A DNA stretch of 64,000 bases, from positions 62,001 to 126,000 of the forward strand of contig JADWQD010000023.1 of assembly GCA_016110215.1 (NCBI GenBank). The letters are read 5' to 3'. Below the pieces are notes generated by a model. It was given only the letters and a program-made list of their open reading frames with translations, was not told the DNA's origin and made no database searches. Numbering within the stretch: position 1 is the first letter of the stretch; every line of letters starts with the position of its first letter. This DNA is from Capronia americana (taxonomy: Eukaryota; Ascomycota; Eurotiomycetes; Chaetothyriales; Herpotrichiellaceae). Positions 10,527 to 22,091 of the stretch are shown here, in pieces. The position numbers and the translations under genes are program-made.

Positions 10527-13500
10527 CTAACGCGGAGGTGAGGTCTGATATGACCCATTGGTGGCTCGACCGTCGACGTTGCTGGACTCGTCGTTGGGTG
10601 AACCTTCGCCGGCAAGCTTGTTGTCGGATGCGACGATCTTGCCATGAATGGCCTGGAGCTCCTTGCCTTTGATGCCCTTGTTTGGCCAATAAGTGGCAGC
10701 ATAGTCCCTGCAAACGGTTAGCAAAAGTCACGCTATGTCTGATGGCAAGACTTACCAGAATCGCTTCTCAACCGACTCCTGGTTCTCATCCAATTCAGCA
10801 ACTTGGTCAGTGATGAAGATTCCGATTTGCTTAAGGAGCACACGCAACTCGTTCGCACGGGTCTGGTTATCGGGAATCGCACTCTTTGTGGTAGCCTTGA
10901 TCTTTCTCAAGCTTTCTCTGACGGGCTTGAACAACATATCCAGAAGAGGATCGACTTCCGCAGCAGCAGCGCCATGAGAAGGATTGTCAGTTCGTCGGTG
11001 ATCGCTACCATGCCGATGGTGAGAAGTGTGACCATTCTCGTCGCGATGTCTGCGCTCTTTGTGATCTCTGCTGTCGCTCTCGTGCTTGACTGGACCGTGG
11101 CGACGCTCGGACTGAGGAGTTCCGTATCTCTCAGAGCTCTCACGTTGAGTCTGGCTGACTGTCCGGTGTCGGGGCTTCTCTGATTCTCTCTGCCGAATCC
11201 GAGGTGGTGCGGCAGCTGGAGAGCTAGCAGCCTTATCGGCATGATATTTTTTGTTGTTGCGATGGTGGTTCTCGACGGCGCGTTTGGCAGCTGGATCGTC
11301 CGCATACTTGCTCTTCAAGACAGAGAGAAGATAATCAGCACGTCTGACAAGGTGCACAGCACCCGGAGACTTCGCGTTCTTCTCGTCGCCCCGTTCACGC
11401 TCAGCCTTCTTGTCCACTCGGTGTTCTTCGAGGAAAAACTTGTCCATCAAGCCGAGATCTGGGTCATCGCGGATCTTTTCCCAAGCACCATAGCCATGGC
11501 GAGAAATACCAACACAAAGCATGCCATCTTCTCTGGCACCCCAGGGGCACGAGTATCCAGCAGCCTTTGTCGCCTCCGGAATACGGAAAGACTTGAAGTC
11601 GGGATCTTTCGAAGTGACTTGCTGGAGCAGACGCATTTCAGTAGGACGTTCGAGAATGGTCTCGGCATTGATTCGTTTGACACCATGAAGCTCGAACAGG
11701 ACGGCTTTGCGGTCTTTCTTGGTTATGGGTCGGTTCGAAGTCCGTTCTAGCTCGGCCATTCGTTCTTGTTCTTCCTTGAATAGCTTCTCGGACTTGTCCC
11801 ACACTTCCTGCATGGCAGCTTTGACAACCTCAATGTCTCTGCCGCGGAGCCGAGCTTCTGTGAGGAACTCCTCTGGTCGATCCTCTAGCGAGCCATAACG
11901 GAGGTGGCCTTTGATGAGATATCTATACTCACGCTCACTCAACGGACGTCCTGGGTCGGCCTTTGGACCTTCATCGGATTCACTATCCGAGTCGATCTCC
12001 CTCTGGCGTTGCTCTGACCGTCGAGCTTTGCGGGCTTCACGATCATCAGTTGCCTGATTACCTCGGACTCGTGGTTTGTTTTGCTCGATGACTTCGGCAA
12101 GGTATTTCTCGTTGGCTTTCTCTTGCTCCTCTTTCTGGATCCGCTCAAGCTGCTCCTTAGGTATGATATCATCCCAAGAGAGTTCATCAACTTTGACGTC
12201 TACAAAGTCGAAACTTCGCAAAAACTCCTCGCCGCCATCGGCATCAGTGCCATCTGGTTGCTCAACTTTGTAGTCCTCAGCACTGTTGAGGACGGCATCG
12301 AGATCAAGTTCTTCGAGCTTCTTCTGGTTGTCCGTCTGCTCAAACATCTTCTGGCCGCGCTTCTTGAGAATTCTCGAAATTTCGCTAGAGCTGCCAGGTT
12401 CGCCGACCAGTGCGCTGCGCCGAGCTTGGGTTTCCTTGTCGGTGACACCGCGCTGAATTGTCAAGAACTCCAGCATTAACTTATTTCTGGCCCGCTCCAG
12501 AATCTCTTCCTCAATAGTCTCCTTGGAGACTAGACGGTAGACACTGACCGGCTTGACTTGCCCAATTCGATGTGCTCTAGCCATAGCTTGTAAGTCGGCT
12601 TGAGGATTCCAGTCCGAATCGAAGATGATGACGGTGTCGGCAGTCATGAGGTTGATTCCGAGGCCGCCTGCTCGAGTGGAAAGCAAGAAGCAGAAATCTG
12701 AGCTGTCCGGGGCATTGAAATGGTCGATGGCGATTCGGCGGGGGCCCGCAGCAATGGTGCCATCAAGACGCTGGTAGGCATGGCCACGATACTCCATGTA
12801 GTCTCCAAGGATATCAAGCATCTTGACCATCTGACTGAAGATCAAGACACGATGGCCGTCACGCTTGAGCTTGGTGAGAAGCTGGTCGAGAAGCATCATC
12901 TTGCCGCTGCTCGTGACGAGGGCACGAAGAACCTCATCACGACGAGCGTCCGCGGGGACGAGACGCTCCTCAGCCGCAGGGAACATGAAGGGGTGGTTGC
13001 TTGCTTTCTTCAACTCCATCATTATGTTGAGAAGCGACTGTTTCTGACCCTTTGCTCCTTGGTTCAACGCGGCATAGTTCTTTGTAAGAATATTTTTATA
13101 GTACTCCAGCTGAATATCCGACAGTTCGACACGAATGATCTTCTCGGTCTTGGGAGGAAGATCCTTCTCGACTTTCTGCTTGGTTCTGCGAAGCATGTAC
13201 GGCTTGATATCTTCCGTCAGCTGAGCAATCTTGACACTTGCCTCTTCTGTGGTCAAGTCCATGTTCTCGTCGATGTTGACAACACCAGGGTTCAAGAAGT
13301 CGAACAAGGCAGACAGCTCTCCAAGGTTGTTCTGCACGGGTGTGCCGGTGATGAGCAGTCGAGCCGGCGCTTTGAACTCTCTCAAGCGGTCGTATAGTTG
13401 AGACTCGCGATTCTTGAGACGATGGGCTTCGTCAACGGCCATGAATTGCCACTTGATCTGGCTGAGGAAGGGTGCGTCGTGCAGGACGTATTCGTAGGTT

Positions 13501-15104
13501 GTAAGCAGAACATGAAATCGTGGATGCCGATAATTTCCATCCGGCAGGAGCTCGTAGTCCCTAATGATGTTCCGAGCTGTCTGATTGCCACTGTAGACGA
13601 CGTAATTCGTGTCCGGAGACCACAGGTCGAACGTTTCAGCCCAGGCAGGCATTGTCGACAGGGGAACTGCGACGAGGAAGGGACCCTGCTGAGCACGATC
13701 ATGTCTCAGCCAACTCAAGAATGCAACAGTCTGCACAGTCTTTCCGAGACCCATTTCATCAGCAAGAACGACATTCTTTGATTTGACCCAGTTGTAAGCC
13801 AAGAAGTTCAAGCCGGTCATCTGGAAGTCTCTAAGTGTACCACCCTTGATGTAAGATGGCTGCTCGCGAACCGGTTGAAAGGATGACCTAGAAGAGGGGT
13901 TGCTCTCAGTAGTGTTTGACTTGAAGTCTTCTCGTCTGCGATTGATATAGCGGTCGATCTCAACCTGGGCGATCTCACTGACAAGAGACGAAGACTCCCA
14001 CGTAGCTTGGTCGTAAAAGAGACCTTTCCACTTGACGTAGTACTCAGTGCCTTCGTCACCATCACGGTCACCGATGACTCTTTCGACTTTCTTGAAGTCT
14101 TCAAGAGCATCAATGTATTGTTCCCGGTCGAGAATCCATTTCTCTCGGTCTTCTGGGGCGACGACGGGATCGTCACGAATTCGTATATCTTCCGCCAGGG
14201 TTTTTCTGATGTAGTTCTCTAACCTCCGCACGCTTCTGGCTCCAGCGAGCGACTCAGCGGTCTCCCAAGTAGCGTGGTAGTAGGCTTTCTGCTGCCACTT
14301 TATGAGGAACTCGTAGTCGTCCTTTGTCTTAGTTGGCGTGGTGATATCTGCCTTGAGACGATGGTTCAAGACAATGTCAATGGCAGGGCCGGTGTCTTCC
14401 TGGCCATTGATCCAGTAGTTGGGAGTCATCGTCTCATCATCCACTTCAAGAAAGTCATCATCATCGTCTTCATTGTAGTTAGACACCTTGGCCGCTCGAC
14501 GGGTGGAGAAACGGATTTCTGCGTGAGCCGGTGCCAGGCTGTCAGCAGACTGTAGGAGTCTTCGGCGTTGCTTCTTGGATAGCTTCGCACGTCGCCCGCC
14601 GTAGGCGTCCGAATCGTCATCGTCGTCAGAACGGGATTCGATCACAGGGGTATGTTGTTTCGATGATCGTTGAGAGATGTGACGCGCACGCTTCCGGGGA
14701 GGAGCAACGGCGTCCGAGTCCGTATCGTTCTCATCAGAGGTTTCTGCCAGGTTGTGGACGGCACGAGCTCTTCCACTTCGTCTCAGCCCGTACAGATCTG
14801 GGTTGTTGCGAATATAATCGTCCTCATGCACCGGATGCTGTTTCCTTTTTGCAGGTCTGATGCTATCATCTGAAGAAGAATGGTCCTCTTCCACTTGGAC
14901 GTCATTCGTGTTCATGGTGACGTCCATCTCGAAATCAGCATCGCCCTCCGCATCGGGTTCAGGTGAGCTCGGTTCATCGTGGTCAGGAAGGTGCTCGTCT
15001 TCATGGTCGTTGTCGCCATGTGACGGTGAGGCTCCGGCAGCGACAGGCTCTGCAGGATCGGACAGCTCGCTCTCACTATCGGAATAGCTGGTGCCATTAT
15101 GCAT
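10527..15104 (-). CDS. CHD1: CHD1-type chromodomain ATP-dependent chromatin remodeller
   Basis: A nuclear Snf2-family motor that slides and spaces nucleosomes behind RNA polymerase II. Exons 15104-10756 and 10707-10527 join over a 48-nt intron (GTAAGT..TTTGCAG) to give 1509 residues. In order: an acidic Ser/Asp/Glu-rich N-terminus (1-220); double chromodomains (about 229-310 and 345-395); the Snf2 ATPase with LADEMGLGKT at about 450 and a DEAH box (VDEAHRLKN) at about 557; the helicase C lobe (about 730-850, ending ARAHRIGQVKP); a SANT-SLIDE-like region (about 1080-1270); and a C-terminal helical CHD1 domain at about 1380-1478. The last domain is split by the intron and only makes sense once the final exon (DYAATYWPNKGIKGKELQAI) is added. 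The start at 15104 is the first ATG before the acidic region. Yeast Chd1 is of similar length (1468). It shares a divergent promoter with RLI1. Confidence 0.95.
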
Positions 15105-16150
15105 AACAATCGTGGGCGGCGAGGGAGGAGCGTCAGAAGACGGCGAAGGTGAGGATATTGGGGGAGGATGAGGTTGGGAGAGGATCCCAGAGGCTATAGA
15201 AGACGAGCGTCAGCAAGGTCGGCCATAGAAGGACTCCGGCAACAGGACTGTGCAGGGGCTTGGTAATTTGGATTGCGGCGACTCTAAAAAGCCCCGAGAA
15301 CAAAGCGTGAGGTGCTTCTGAGATGAACAATGGGTAGTATAAGATGGATTCGATGGAAATGAGGGACGACGAGATGGTTTTGATGTAGTGATGTCGGGTG
15401 ACGCTTGGGTCCGTTCCCAGGTGAAAACCCATCCATAGATGGTCTTGAAAAACACGGAAAACCAGATAATGACATTTCTGGCACCTTGTGAACGCTTCCG
15501 GCATCCAGTATCATCAACTCGACAGGAGGGTGTTATGCTTGAGCGACCAGGCCGAGCAGCCGCCGATCACCAGCATGGGGCCCGAGTCTGGGGAATGAAA
15601 AGGCCTGCACCGGCGACAGAACAGGACAACTTACACTCCATCGTCGACTGACAGAGCCCGCCAGGCGTCTGAAAGTCTTCGTATTTATCGCAATTCGTCG
15701 GAGCAAAGGCCGGTCGACGAGTGGTGTGGGTGGTGAGTGTATAGGCTCACAAGGCTTTACTTGGGGTAAAAGTGAGAGGAAGCGCAGTTCAGGCAGGGAA
15801 AGTGCCTCTAGCCTCGACTCTCATCCACCAAACGCCGTGCGGGCCTGGCCGCGGCTAGGTAGGGAAGGTTGGCCGCGCCTTCTTAACTCACCACCCAATG
15901 ATATCACTGCGAGATTGGATTTTCATCGTGCAGTGACTGCGTTTTGTGCCCGCACTCATTCACAGCCCTCTCCCCATTGATTCACCGCACTCTCAATATT
16001 CACAATAGCAGCCAGCTGGCTGTCGCTACTGTGCCGGTGACTCATTTCAAACCCACACAAATCTGTCTTATTTCCTTTCCCTGTTCTTCGTCTTGTACTG
16101 TCCATTCATCGTTGAAACCTCCCCGCTGAATCACCCGCCCATCCACCACA
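15105..16150. promoter_or_regulatory. Divergent promoter region CHD1 / RLI1
   Basis: About 1 kb between the start codons of two highly expressed housekeeping genes. Pyrimidine-rich tracts lie close to the RLI1 start (about 16070-16145), as is usual for fungal leaders. No specific operator was recognised. Confidence 0.5.
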
Positions 16151-18243
16151 ATGTCGGACAGATTGACAAGGTAATGTCTACGCCTGAATCGTCTCCTGCG
16201 TATACTGACCTGGTAATAGAATTGCTATTGTCAATAGCGACAAGGTGAGATACCCAGCCGCTTCGCTGTTCTTTCGCCTTTTTGTGCGTTGCTAACAAAT
16301 TCCATTCTGTGCCCCGCAGTGCAAACCCAAGGTGAGCCACGTCAACTCAAGCAAACACTCCACCACTGACCTGCTCTCAGAAATGCCGCCAAGAATGCAA
16401 AAAGTCGTGCCCAGTCGTCCGAACAGGCAAACTGTGTATCGAAGTCACTCCGGAATCTAAAATTGCCTACATCTCGGAACGGCTGTGTATCGGATGCGGT
16501 ATCTGCCCAAAGAAATGTCCCTTCGGTGCCATTCACATCATCAACCTGCCAACGAACCTCGAGACCCAAGTCACCCACCGATATTCGGCAAACAGTTTCA
16601 AGTTGCACAGGTTGCCTATGCCCCGGCCTGGCCAGGTGTTGGGACTGGTTGGAACAAACGGAATCGGCAAGAGCACGGCTTTGAAGATTCTCAGCGGCAA
16701 GTTGAAGCCAAACTTGGGCCGATACGACAATCCTCCCGACTGGGAGGAGATTTTGAAATACTTCCGCGGCTCTGAGTTGCAGAGTAGGCACTGCCATTGC
16801 CTTCGCACCAAGCCAGATCGCTAACTCGGGCCACAGACTATTTCACCAAAGTTCTCGAAGATGACCTCAAGGCCATTGTCAAGCCACAATACGTGGACCA
16901 GTTGCCACGAGCCATCAAAGGCCCTGTGAAGACAGTCAAGCCGCTCATTGAGGCAAAGTCCGAGCTGGGTAACATGAAGCACATCATGGACGTGCTCGGT
17001 AAGTGCAAGCCGACCCCCGAATGGCACGACCCCTCTAACCAGCCTCCCAGAACTCAACGCTGTCCAGGACCGAGAAATCAGCCTTCTCTCTGGTGGAGAG
17101 CTGCAGCGGTTTGCTATTGCCCTCGTTTGCGTTCAAAACGCGGATGTCTACATGTTTGACGAACCCTCGTCATACCTCGATGTTAAACAACGTCTCAGTG
17201 CAGCCCGGACCATTCGTGAACTCCTCCGTCCGAACGACTATGTCATTGTTGTCGAACACGATTTGTCAGTCCTTGACTATCTCTCCGACTTCATCTGTGT
17301 GCTTTACGGCAGACCTGCTGTCTATGGTGTCGTTACCCTCCCCGCCTCAGTCCGAGAAGGTATCAACATCTTCCTCGATGGCAACATCCCTACCGAGAAC
17401 TTGCGCTTCCGCGAAGAAAGCTTGACTTTCCGCATTGCAGAGGCAGGCGAAGACTACATGGTCGACAAGGCACGTGGTTTCGAGTATCCAGCCATGGAGA
17501 AGACCCTCGGGGGCTTCCACTTGAAGATTCACAAAGGGACGTTCACCGACTCGGAGATCATCGTCATGATGGGTGAGAATGGAACCGGCAAGACGACATT
17601 CTGTAAAATGCTCGCTGGCGTCGAGAAGCCCGACGGAACCCAAAAGATCCCGCCCATGAACATCTCAATGAAACCGCAAAAGATCACCCCCAAGTTCCAA
17701 GGCACGGTCCGTCAGCTCTTCTTCAAGCGCATCAAGGCCTCCTTCCTCAACCCACAATTCCAAACCGACGTCTACAAGCCCCTGAAACTCGACGACTTCA
17801 TCGACCAAGAAGTTCAGAATCTCTCTGGTGGTGAATTGCAACGTGTCGCCATCGTCCTGGCCCTTGGTCTCCCTGCAGACATCTACTTGATCGACGAGCC
17901 GTCCGCATATCTGGACTCCGAGCAACGTATCATCGCCGCCCGTGTCATCAAGCGTTTTATCATGCACAGCAAGAAAACTGCCTTCATCGTCGAACACGAT
18001 TTCATCATGGCGACTTACCTCGCTGACAGAGTCATCGTCTTCGACGGCACCCCTTCTGTCGACGCGCGCGCGAATGCTCCTGAATCGCTTCTGACGGGGT
18101 GCAACAAGTTTCTCAAGAATCTGGACGTTACCTTCCGACGGGACCCGAACTCCTACCGTCCCCGTATCAACAAGTACCAATCCCAACTCGACCAAGAACA
18201 GAAGCTTGCAGGGAACTACTTCTTCTTGGAGGACGAGAGTTAA
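16151..18243 (+). CDS. RLI1: ABCE1/Rli1, Fe-S ABC ATPase for ribosome recycling
   Basis: An essential cytosolic twin-ATPase that splits ribosomes after termination and works with initiation factors. Six exons: 16151-16170, 16220-16244, 16320-16331, 16381-16783, 16837-16998 and 17051-18243. Together they give 604 residues (human 599, yeast 608). All introns are 48-75 nt with GT..AG ends. The N-terminus holds both cluster motifs: CKPKKCRQECKKSCP (about 16-30) and CIGCGICPKKCPFGAI (about 55-70). ATPase 1 has Walker A GTNGIGKST at about 110, signature LSGGELQRFAI and Walker B YMFDEPSSYLD. ATPase 2 has GENGTGKTT, LSGGELQRVAI and YLIDEPSAYLD. The conserved C-terminal GNYFFLEDES ends the protein. 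Exon 3 is only 12 nt (four codons) and supplies the first cluster cysteine. All catalytic residues are present, so the gene looks intact. Confidence 0.97.
16320..16331 (+). other. RLI1: 12-nt microexon of RLI1
   Basis: Phase-0 exon of exactly four codons (Cys-Lys-Pro-Lys), flanked by acceptor CCCGCAG and donor GTGAGC. Skipping it would keep the frame but remove the first Fe-S cysteine. Confidence 0.85.
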
Positions 18244-18252
18244 AATCCCTGA

Positions 18253-18756
18253 ATATCCGCACAGGGCATCTTCAAGAATGAACGCGACGATGATGGATAT
18301 CATCGCCGTGAAAGAAAGAAACATGAACAACAGGGTCACCACGAGCGTCACGAGCATACGAATCACGAGGCCAATGACAATTATGACGTGCCACGATTGA
18401 ACAGCACTGGTAAAGGTGCTAAGAAGCGCCGGGGCGGAGTCGTCGTCGAGGACGATGATGAGGCCGAGGCGCAGGACAGTGACGACGAGTATGACTATGA
18501 ATGCGCAGGGCGGTGGGTTTGGCCGTGGCAGTACCTGTTCCTCGTGGATTTGGATGACTTGGGTCGAACGAGCCAGGAAATTTCGCGAACGATGCGGGCT
18601 CAGGCCTGCCTTTCAAGATCTATGCTACCCATCGCCTACGGACCGATATCGACTGACATCTGCCCACAGCTCCCAGGGCATCAGTATGTCGGAAGAGAGC
18701 AAGGTCAGATAGATTGCTTAGGTCCGCAGCAATCAACTCCGGGAACTTGGATGTGA
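18253..18756 (+). other. Orphan open stretch with charged, protein-like composition
   Basis: Directly 3' of RLI1, and in the same frame after two stops (TAA at 18241, TGA at 18250), about 167 codons stay open to a TGA at 18754. The first half is strikingly hydrophilic (NERDDDGYHRRERKKHEQQ, then an acidic run VEDDDEAEAQDSDDEYDYE), like a disordered protein segment. It has no early ATG; the first is at 18592. A possible acceptor (CCGCACAG) ends at 18262. I could not find an upstream exon or a related family. It may be RLI1 3' UTR, an unrecognised exon, or a decayed gene. Confidence 0.25.
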
Positions 18757-19327
18757 AGGGGGACGCACGGAGCACGATTTCAGCAAGGAATGAATCAAGA
18801 CTGTGAAGTGAAAGTGTGCCGGGAAGTCCGCAACAGTTTTGCAACAAAGTCATCACTACCATCGAATAGTATGACCTTCACACTCGTTTCAACAACAGCG
18901 AAGCGAAGATCAAGATGGGTCGCAATGCGAAGGACATGGTGGATTTAATTATGTAGCCTGACCCGTAGTCACTCGTTCCATCATTCACTGGTCCAGTGTA
19001 AGAAATACAGTTCAAGGGGTCCATCGTATGCAATCGCCAGAACAACCGGAAAGCCCTGGCAGCAGTACATACTACGGCACCCCTTGCCGTCTCCTCCAGC
19101 CTACACTCAATGCTCCAGCTTAGTACACACGTATACGATGACAGCACCAACCGCTCTGATGCAACCCCCTTAGACATGGTCCTTGAAGATCCCTCCGAGA
19201 CACACGAGGTCCCACGTCGTTGACTCTTACAGTAAACATATGTACGTCCCTAGTAGCAGAGATTGTAGCCTTGAGTAAGCGTGCTCATTTCCTCATCCCC
19301 GTATCGATGAGCTGCTTGTTGTAGCGT

Positions 19328-19356
19328 GTGTATGTATGTATGTATGTAGGTAGGTA
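19328..19356. repeat. (TGTA)n / (GGTA)n microsatellite
   Basis: A run of about seven tetranucleotide units, TGTA changing to GGTA at its 3' end. It lies in non-coding DNA and is probably length-variable. Confidence 0.85.
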
Positions 19357-19404
19357 GTTCGACGAAACCGTTCTCAACCACCACACAAGCAGGCAGGCAT
19401 CTAC

Positions 19405-19405
19405 G

Positions 19406-19444
<39 letters not shown>
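19405..19444. repeat. (GCAG)10 microsatellite
   Basis: Ten uninterrupted GCAG units in intergenic DNA. Read on the minus strand they give a Pro-Ala-Cys-Leu pattern that mimics a protein but is an artefact of the repeat. Confidence 0.92.
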
Positions 19445-20897
19445 ACACGGCCGAGCTAGCTCGCATCCAGTCTCTGCTCGGGCATATCTACATCTATATC
19501 TGTATCTGTATTCCAGAAAGGTCGACGGAAGCTCGTCGTTTGACCCCGCGTGTTTGTCAAGGCAGATCGGATCGCAGTGGGAAATCAAGCAAGTCGAGAG
19601 AGCAGAGAGCAGGAGAATAGAAAGCACAGAGGAGTGGGTAACGGTAGATTGAGTAGGGTTGTGGAACACGGTCGGGGTCGATTTTCTTTCTCGTCTCAGG
19701 AAGAAGACGGACAACTATCAACCACTTCTCAATCGATGTGGTCGCACCTCTTCCATCCCCCGCCACCTCCCTCGACACAACGGCTCGTATTAACCCATTG
19801 CGTCGCACCCTGGAGATTCTTCCACCCTCGTTCGCCTATTCCCCGAAATATAGGTCTTCCAATCGATATAGCCAACCATCCCAAGGTCAATCGCCCAAAG
19901 CGCATCGAACAAAACCATACGGTGATTAAGAGATATCACAAGATGAACAGTCCTCTTCCATAGTCAACCTGTCCTTGGTGCCGTCTCAGGCCACCTCCTT
20001 GTCCGTCCGAGGTATTTCTTCTTGCTGAAGTTCTTCGTCCTCTGGTTTTGTTCCTGTCCGGTGACCACTTGGACTGGTCTAGGTTGTGGCCACTCGATGG
20101 TGACATATAGCCACACCCTCCTCCACCATCACCGGCAACAAATGAAATTTACTTGGTATTTGGTATAGCTGTTGTTGAAGCCATGGCATTGCTTCATGCT
20201 TGTCGTCTGTTTCACTACCATATGAGCACCGATAAGATATCATATGGAGGATGATTTGTTGTTTTGGGTCACCCACACTCATCACTCCGTGCAATAAATC
20301 AATATGACAGAGTTGCAGATCAATATTTCCAGTACGATCAATGAAGAAGACCGGTGAATCAAGGGTCTGCGTGATAAGTTGCGTGCTGTTCAACATCCCT
20401 TCGGTCACTGGGATCTGTCGAATCCGCTGCTCGTCCGTTTGTGGCTGCCTTGGCCAGCCGTGCAGCATAAATTATGGACGCATTACAAAGGAAATATCGT
20501 GAAAATATATGGTGCCCGGCGTGGAGTGTATGCTCGTAGGGTTTGTGGCATCGCTTCCAGTCGTCGACACAATAGGTCCAGGCCGCTGGCCGTGTAGAAG
20601 AGAATTTGAGTGAGACAACTTCCATAGTTGTCGGGAATGCTGAAGAAGGGGGAGGGTCATCCACCCAAACCGAGCCAGCTTAGCTCTGCGGCTCAAGGTC
20701 GTGAAGTTCGTTCTCAGTGGAGATAGAGTGTCGTGATAGAATATTCCCAAAACGCCAGATATGCATGACTTCATCTAGAAGCCCAAAAGGAGCGTTGAGT
20801 TGAGTGCCGTGCATCCTCGAAGGGGCAAGAAATGCCGGGCCAACCCCAAGATCGACCATCCAAGACAATGGTCGCGCCTCCCAAAATCGTGATATTA

Positions 20898-22091
20898 TTA
20901 CATGGATCCCAGACTCAGGAGAGCTTCGATTGCAGCTCGTTCCTGGGAGTCATTAACGCCAGCACTGCTGGGAAATGCGAAAGGAGTAGAGGTGTCGAGA
21001 GGGAGTTGTTTAACCGGCGCACTCCGGGCCACATCTGCCGGAGTCTTGGATCGGTGTCTTGGCCGATAAGAGTAAGTTGCGATGGGTTGATAGAGTCGTC
21101 CGGGGCCAGACACAGATCTGCCTGACTTGGGAAGAGACCTGGCTCGAAGCGCCGCAGCGCCAATGCTAGCCCAGTCTTCCTCATCGGTAACGTCACCATC
21201 GCCGAGATCCTCATCAAAAGGTTCGGGGGCAACCGAGGAGACGTATCCGTCCTCATCACCGTCCAGTGACATCTTATCGGCTTCATGTTCCAGCATGTCT
21301 TGGTCCTCGTAGTCCATTTCAGAATGGGAGAAGACGGCGGAATTGCCAGTATAACTGGTCCCCAGGTTCTCGGAACCCGTGCGCCAGGACCGTTGTGCGG
21401 GCACATGGAGACCGGGCTGAGAATAGGAAGATGGTAAACTGCCAGGTGGCGTGATGTTGGAGCCTCTACGCTCGCGCGCAGGTTGACCCTTCAGCCGAGC
21501 GTCCCATCGTCCCCAGCCGACCTTTTCGAAGACGACATCTCCGTCGCGTCCGACGCCCTCGCCGCCTTTGCCCTCAAGCGCAGCTACCACCAAGCGCCTT
21601 GCTTTAGCAGAAGTGATGCGGGAGAAGCCAGGCACCGAGGTCGTCAGATAGCCCATAATGTGCCTGATGGCCAATGGACCGTGCGACAACAAGATATCTG
21701 GGAGGTGGTGTTTGGCCAGCATGCCGGGGGTGATAGCGCCGGCCGAGTCCAAGTCACCCAAGCCGTCAAGAGCCTCCGCACTCAAGGCAGTGGTCTGTGA
21801 CTTGTCGAGCGCATCTTGCAGGTCGATGTCTGAGTCAACAGCCGGGCTCTTGGGAGACACAGGCCCATGGTTGCTACTGTCTCGGCGGCGTTGACCACGG
21901 GGTGGCAGGTTCGGAGAGATGGAGTTCGGAGGCGTTGGCAGCATGCCAGGCCGCTTTTTGGAGGACGTTTTGGCCGGTACAGCAGTGAAGTTGTCCCTGG
22001 CCTTGACGGCATCGCGAGGCTTTGGAATGTCGACGGATGCGGACTTGCCGTGGAGGGCCATACCGAGGGCCGAAACAGTGGTAGGAGCCAT
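20898..22091 (-). CDS. STB3-like putative Sin3-binding transcription regulator
   Basis: A single-exon nuclear protein of 397 residues. Residues about 119-201 form the conserved fungal Stb3 region: ITPGMLAKHHLPDILLSHGP, IRHIMGYLTTSVPGF, AKARRLVVAALEG and VVFEKVGWGRWDA. In yeast, Stb3 binds the Sin3 histone-deacetylase complex and the ribosomal RNA processing element, repressing ribosome-biogenesis genes when growth signals are low. The rest is Ser/Pro/acidic and probably disordered, with an acidic tract (DEDLGDGDVTDEEDWASIG) at about 310-330. The start is the first ATG and precedes the domain by about 118 residues. A long pyrimidine-rich upstream region (22092 to about 22700) fits a leader or promoter. 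That this fungal copy does the same job as in yeast is inference. Confidence 0.82.
   Translation of the reverse strand: MAPTTVSALGMALHGKSASVDIPKPRDAVKARDNFTAVPAKTSSKKRPGMLPTPPNSISPNLPPRGQRRRDSSNHGPVSPKSPAVDSDIDLQDALDKSQTTALSAEALDGLGDLDSAGAITPGMLAKHHLPDILLSHGPLAIRHIMGYLTTSVPGFSRITSAKARRLVVAALEGKGGEGVGRDGDVVFEKVGWGRWDARLKGQPARERRGSNITPPGSLPSSYSQPGLHVPAQRSWRTGSENLGTSYTGNSAVFSHSEMDYEDQDMLEHEADKMSLDGDEDGYVSSVAPEPFDEDLGDGDVTDEEDWASIGAAALRARSLPKSGRSVSGPGRLYQPIATYSYRPRHRSKTPADVARSAPVKQLPLDTSTPFAFPSSAGVNDSQERAAIEALLSLGSM

Larger units (their letters stand above)
18757..20897. other. Intergenic region, about 2.1 kb, with microsatellites
   Basis: No recognisable gene. It holds the two tetranucleotide repeats listed separately and scattered short open frames without family resemblance on either strand. 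Confidence 0.5.

Noticed and set aside
12720..13397. Plus-strand 225-codon open frame inside CHD1
   Set aside because: Antisense to the conserved helicase lobes; no independent evidence.
19250..19714. Minus-strand open frame of about 154 codons rich in Pro-Ala-Cys-Leu
   Set aside because: It is a translation of the GCAG and TGTA microsatellites and has no family resemblance.
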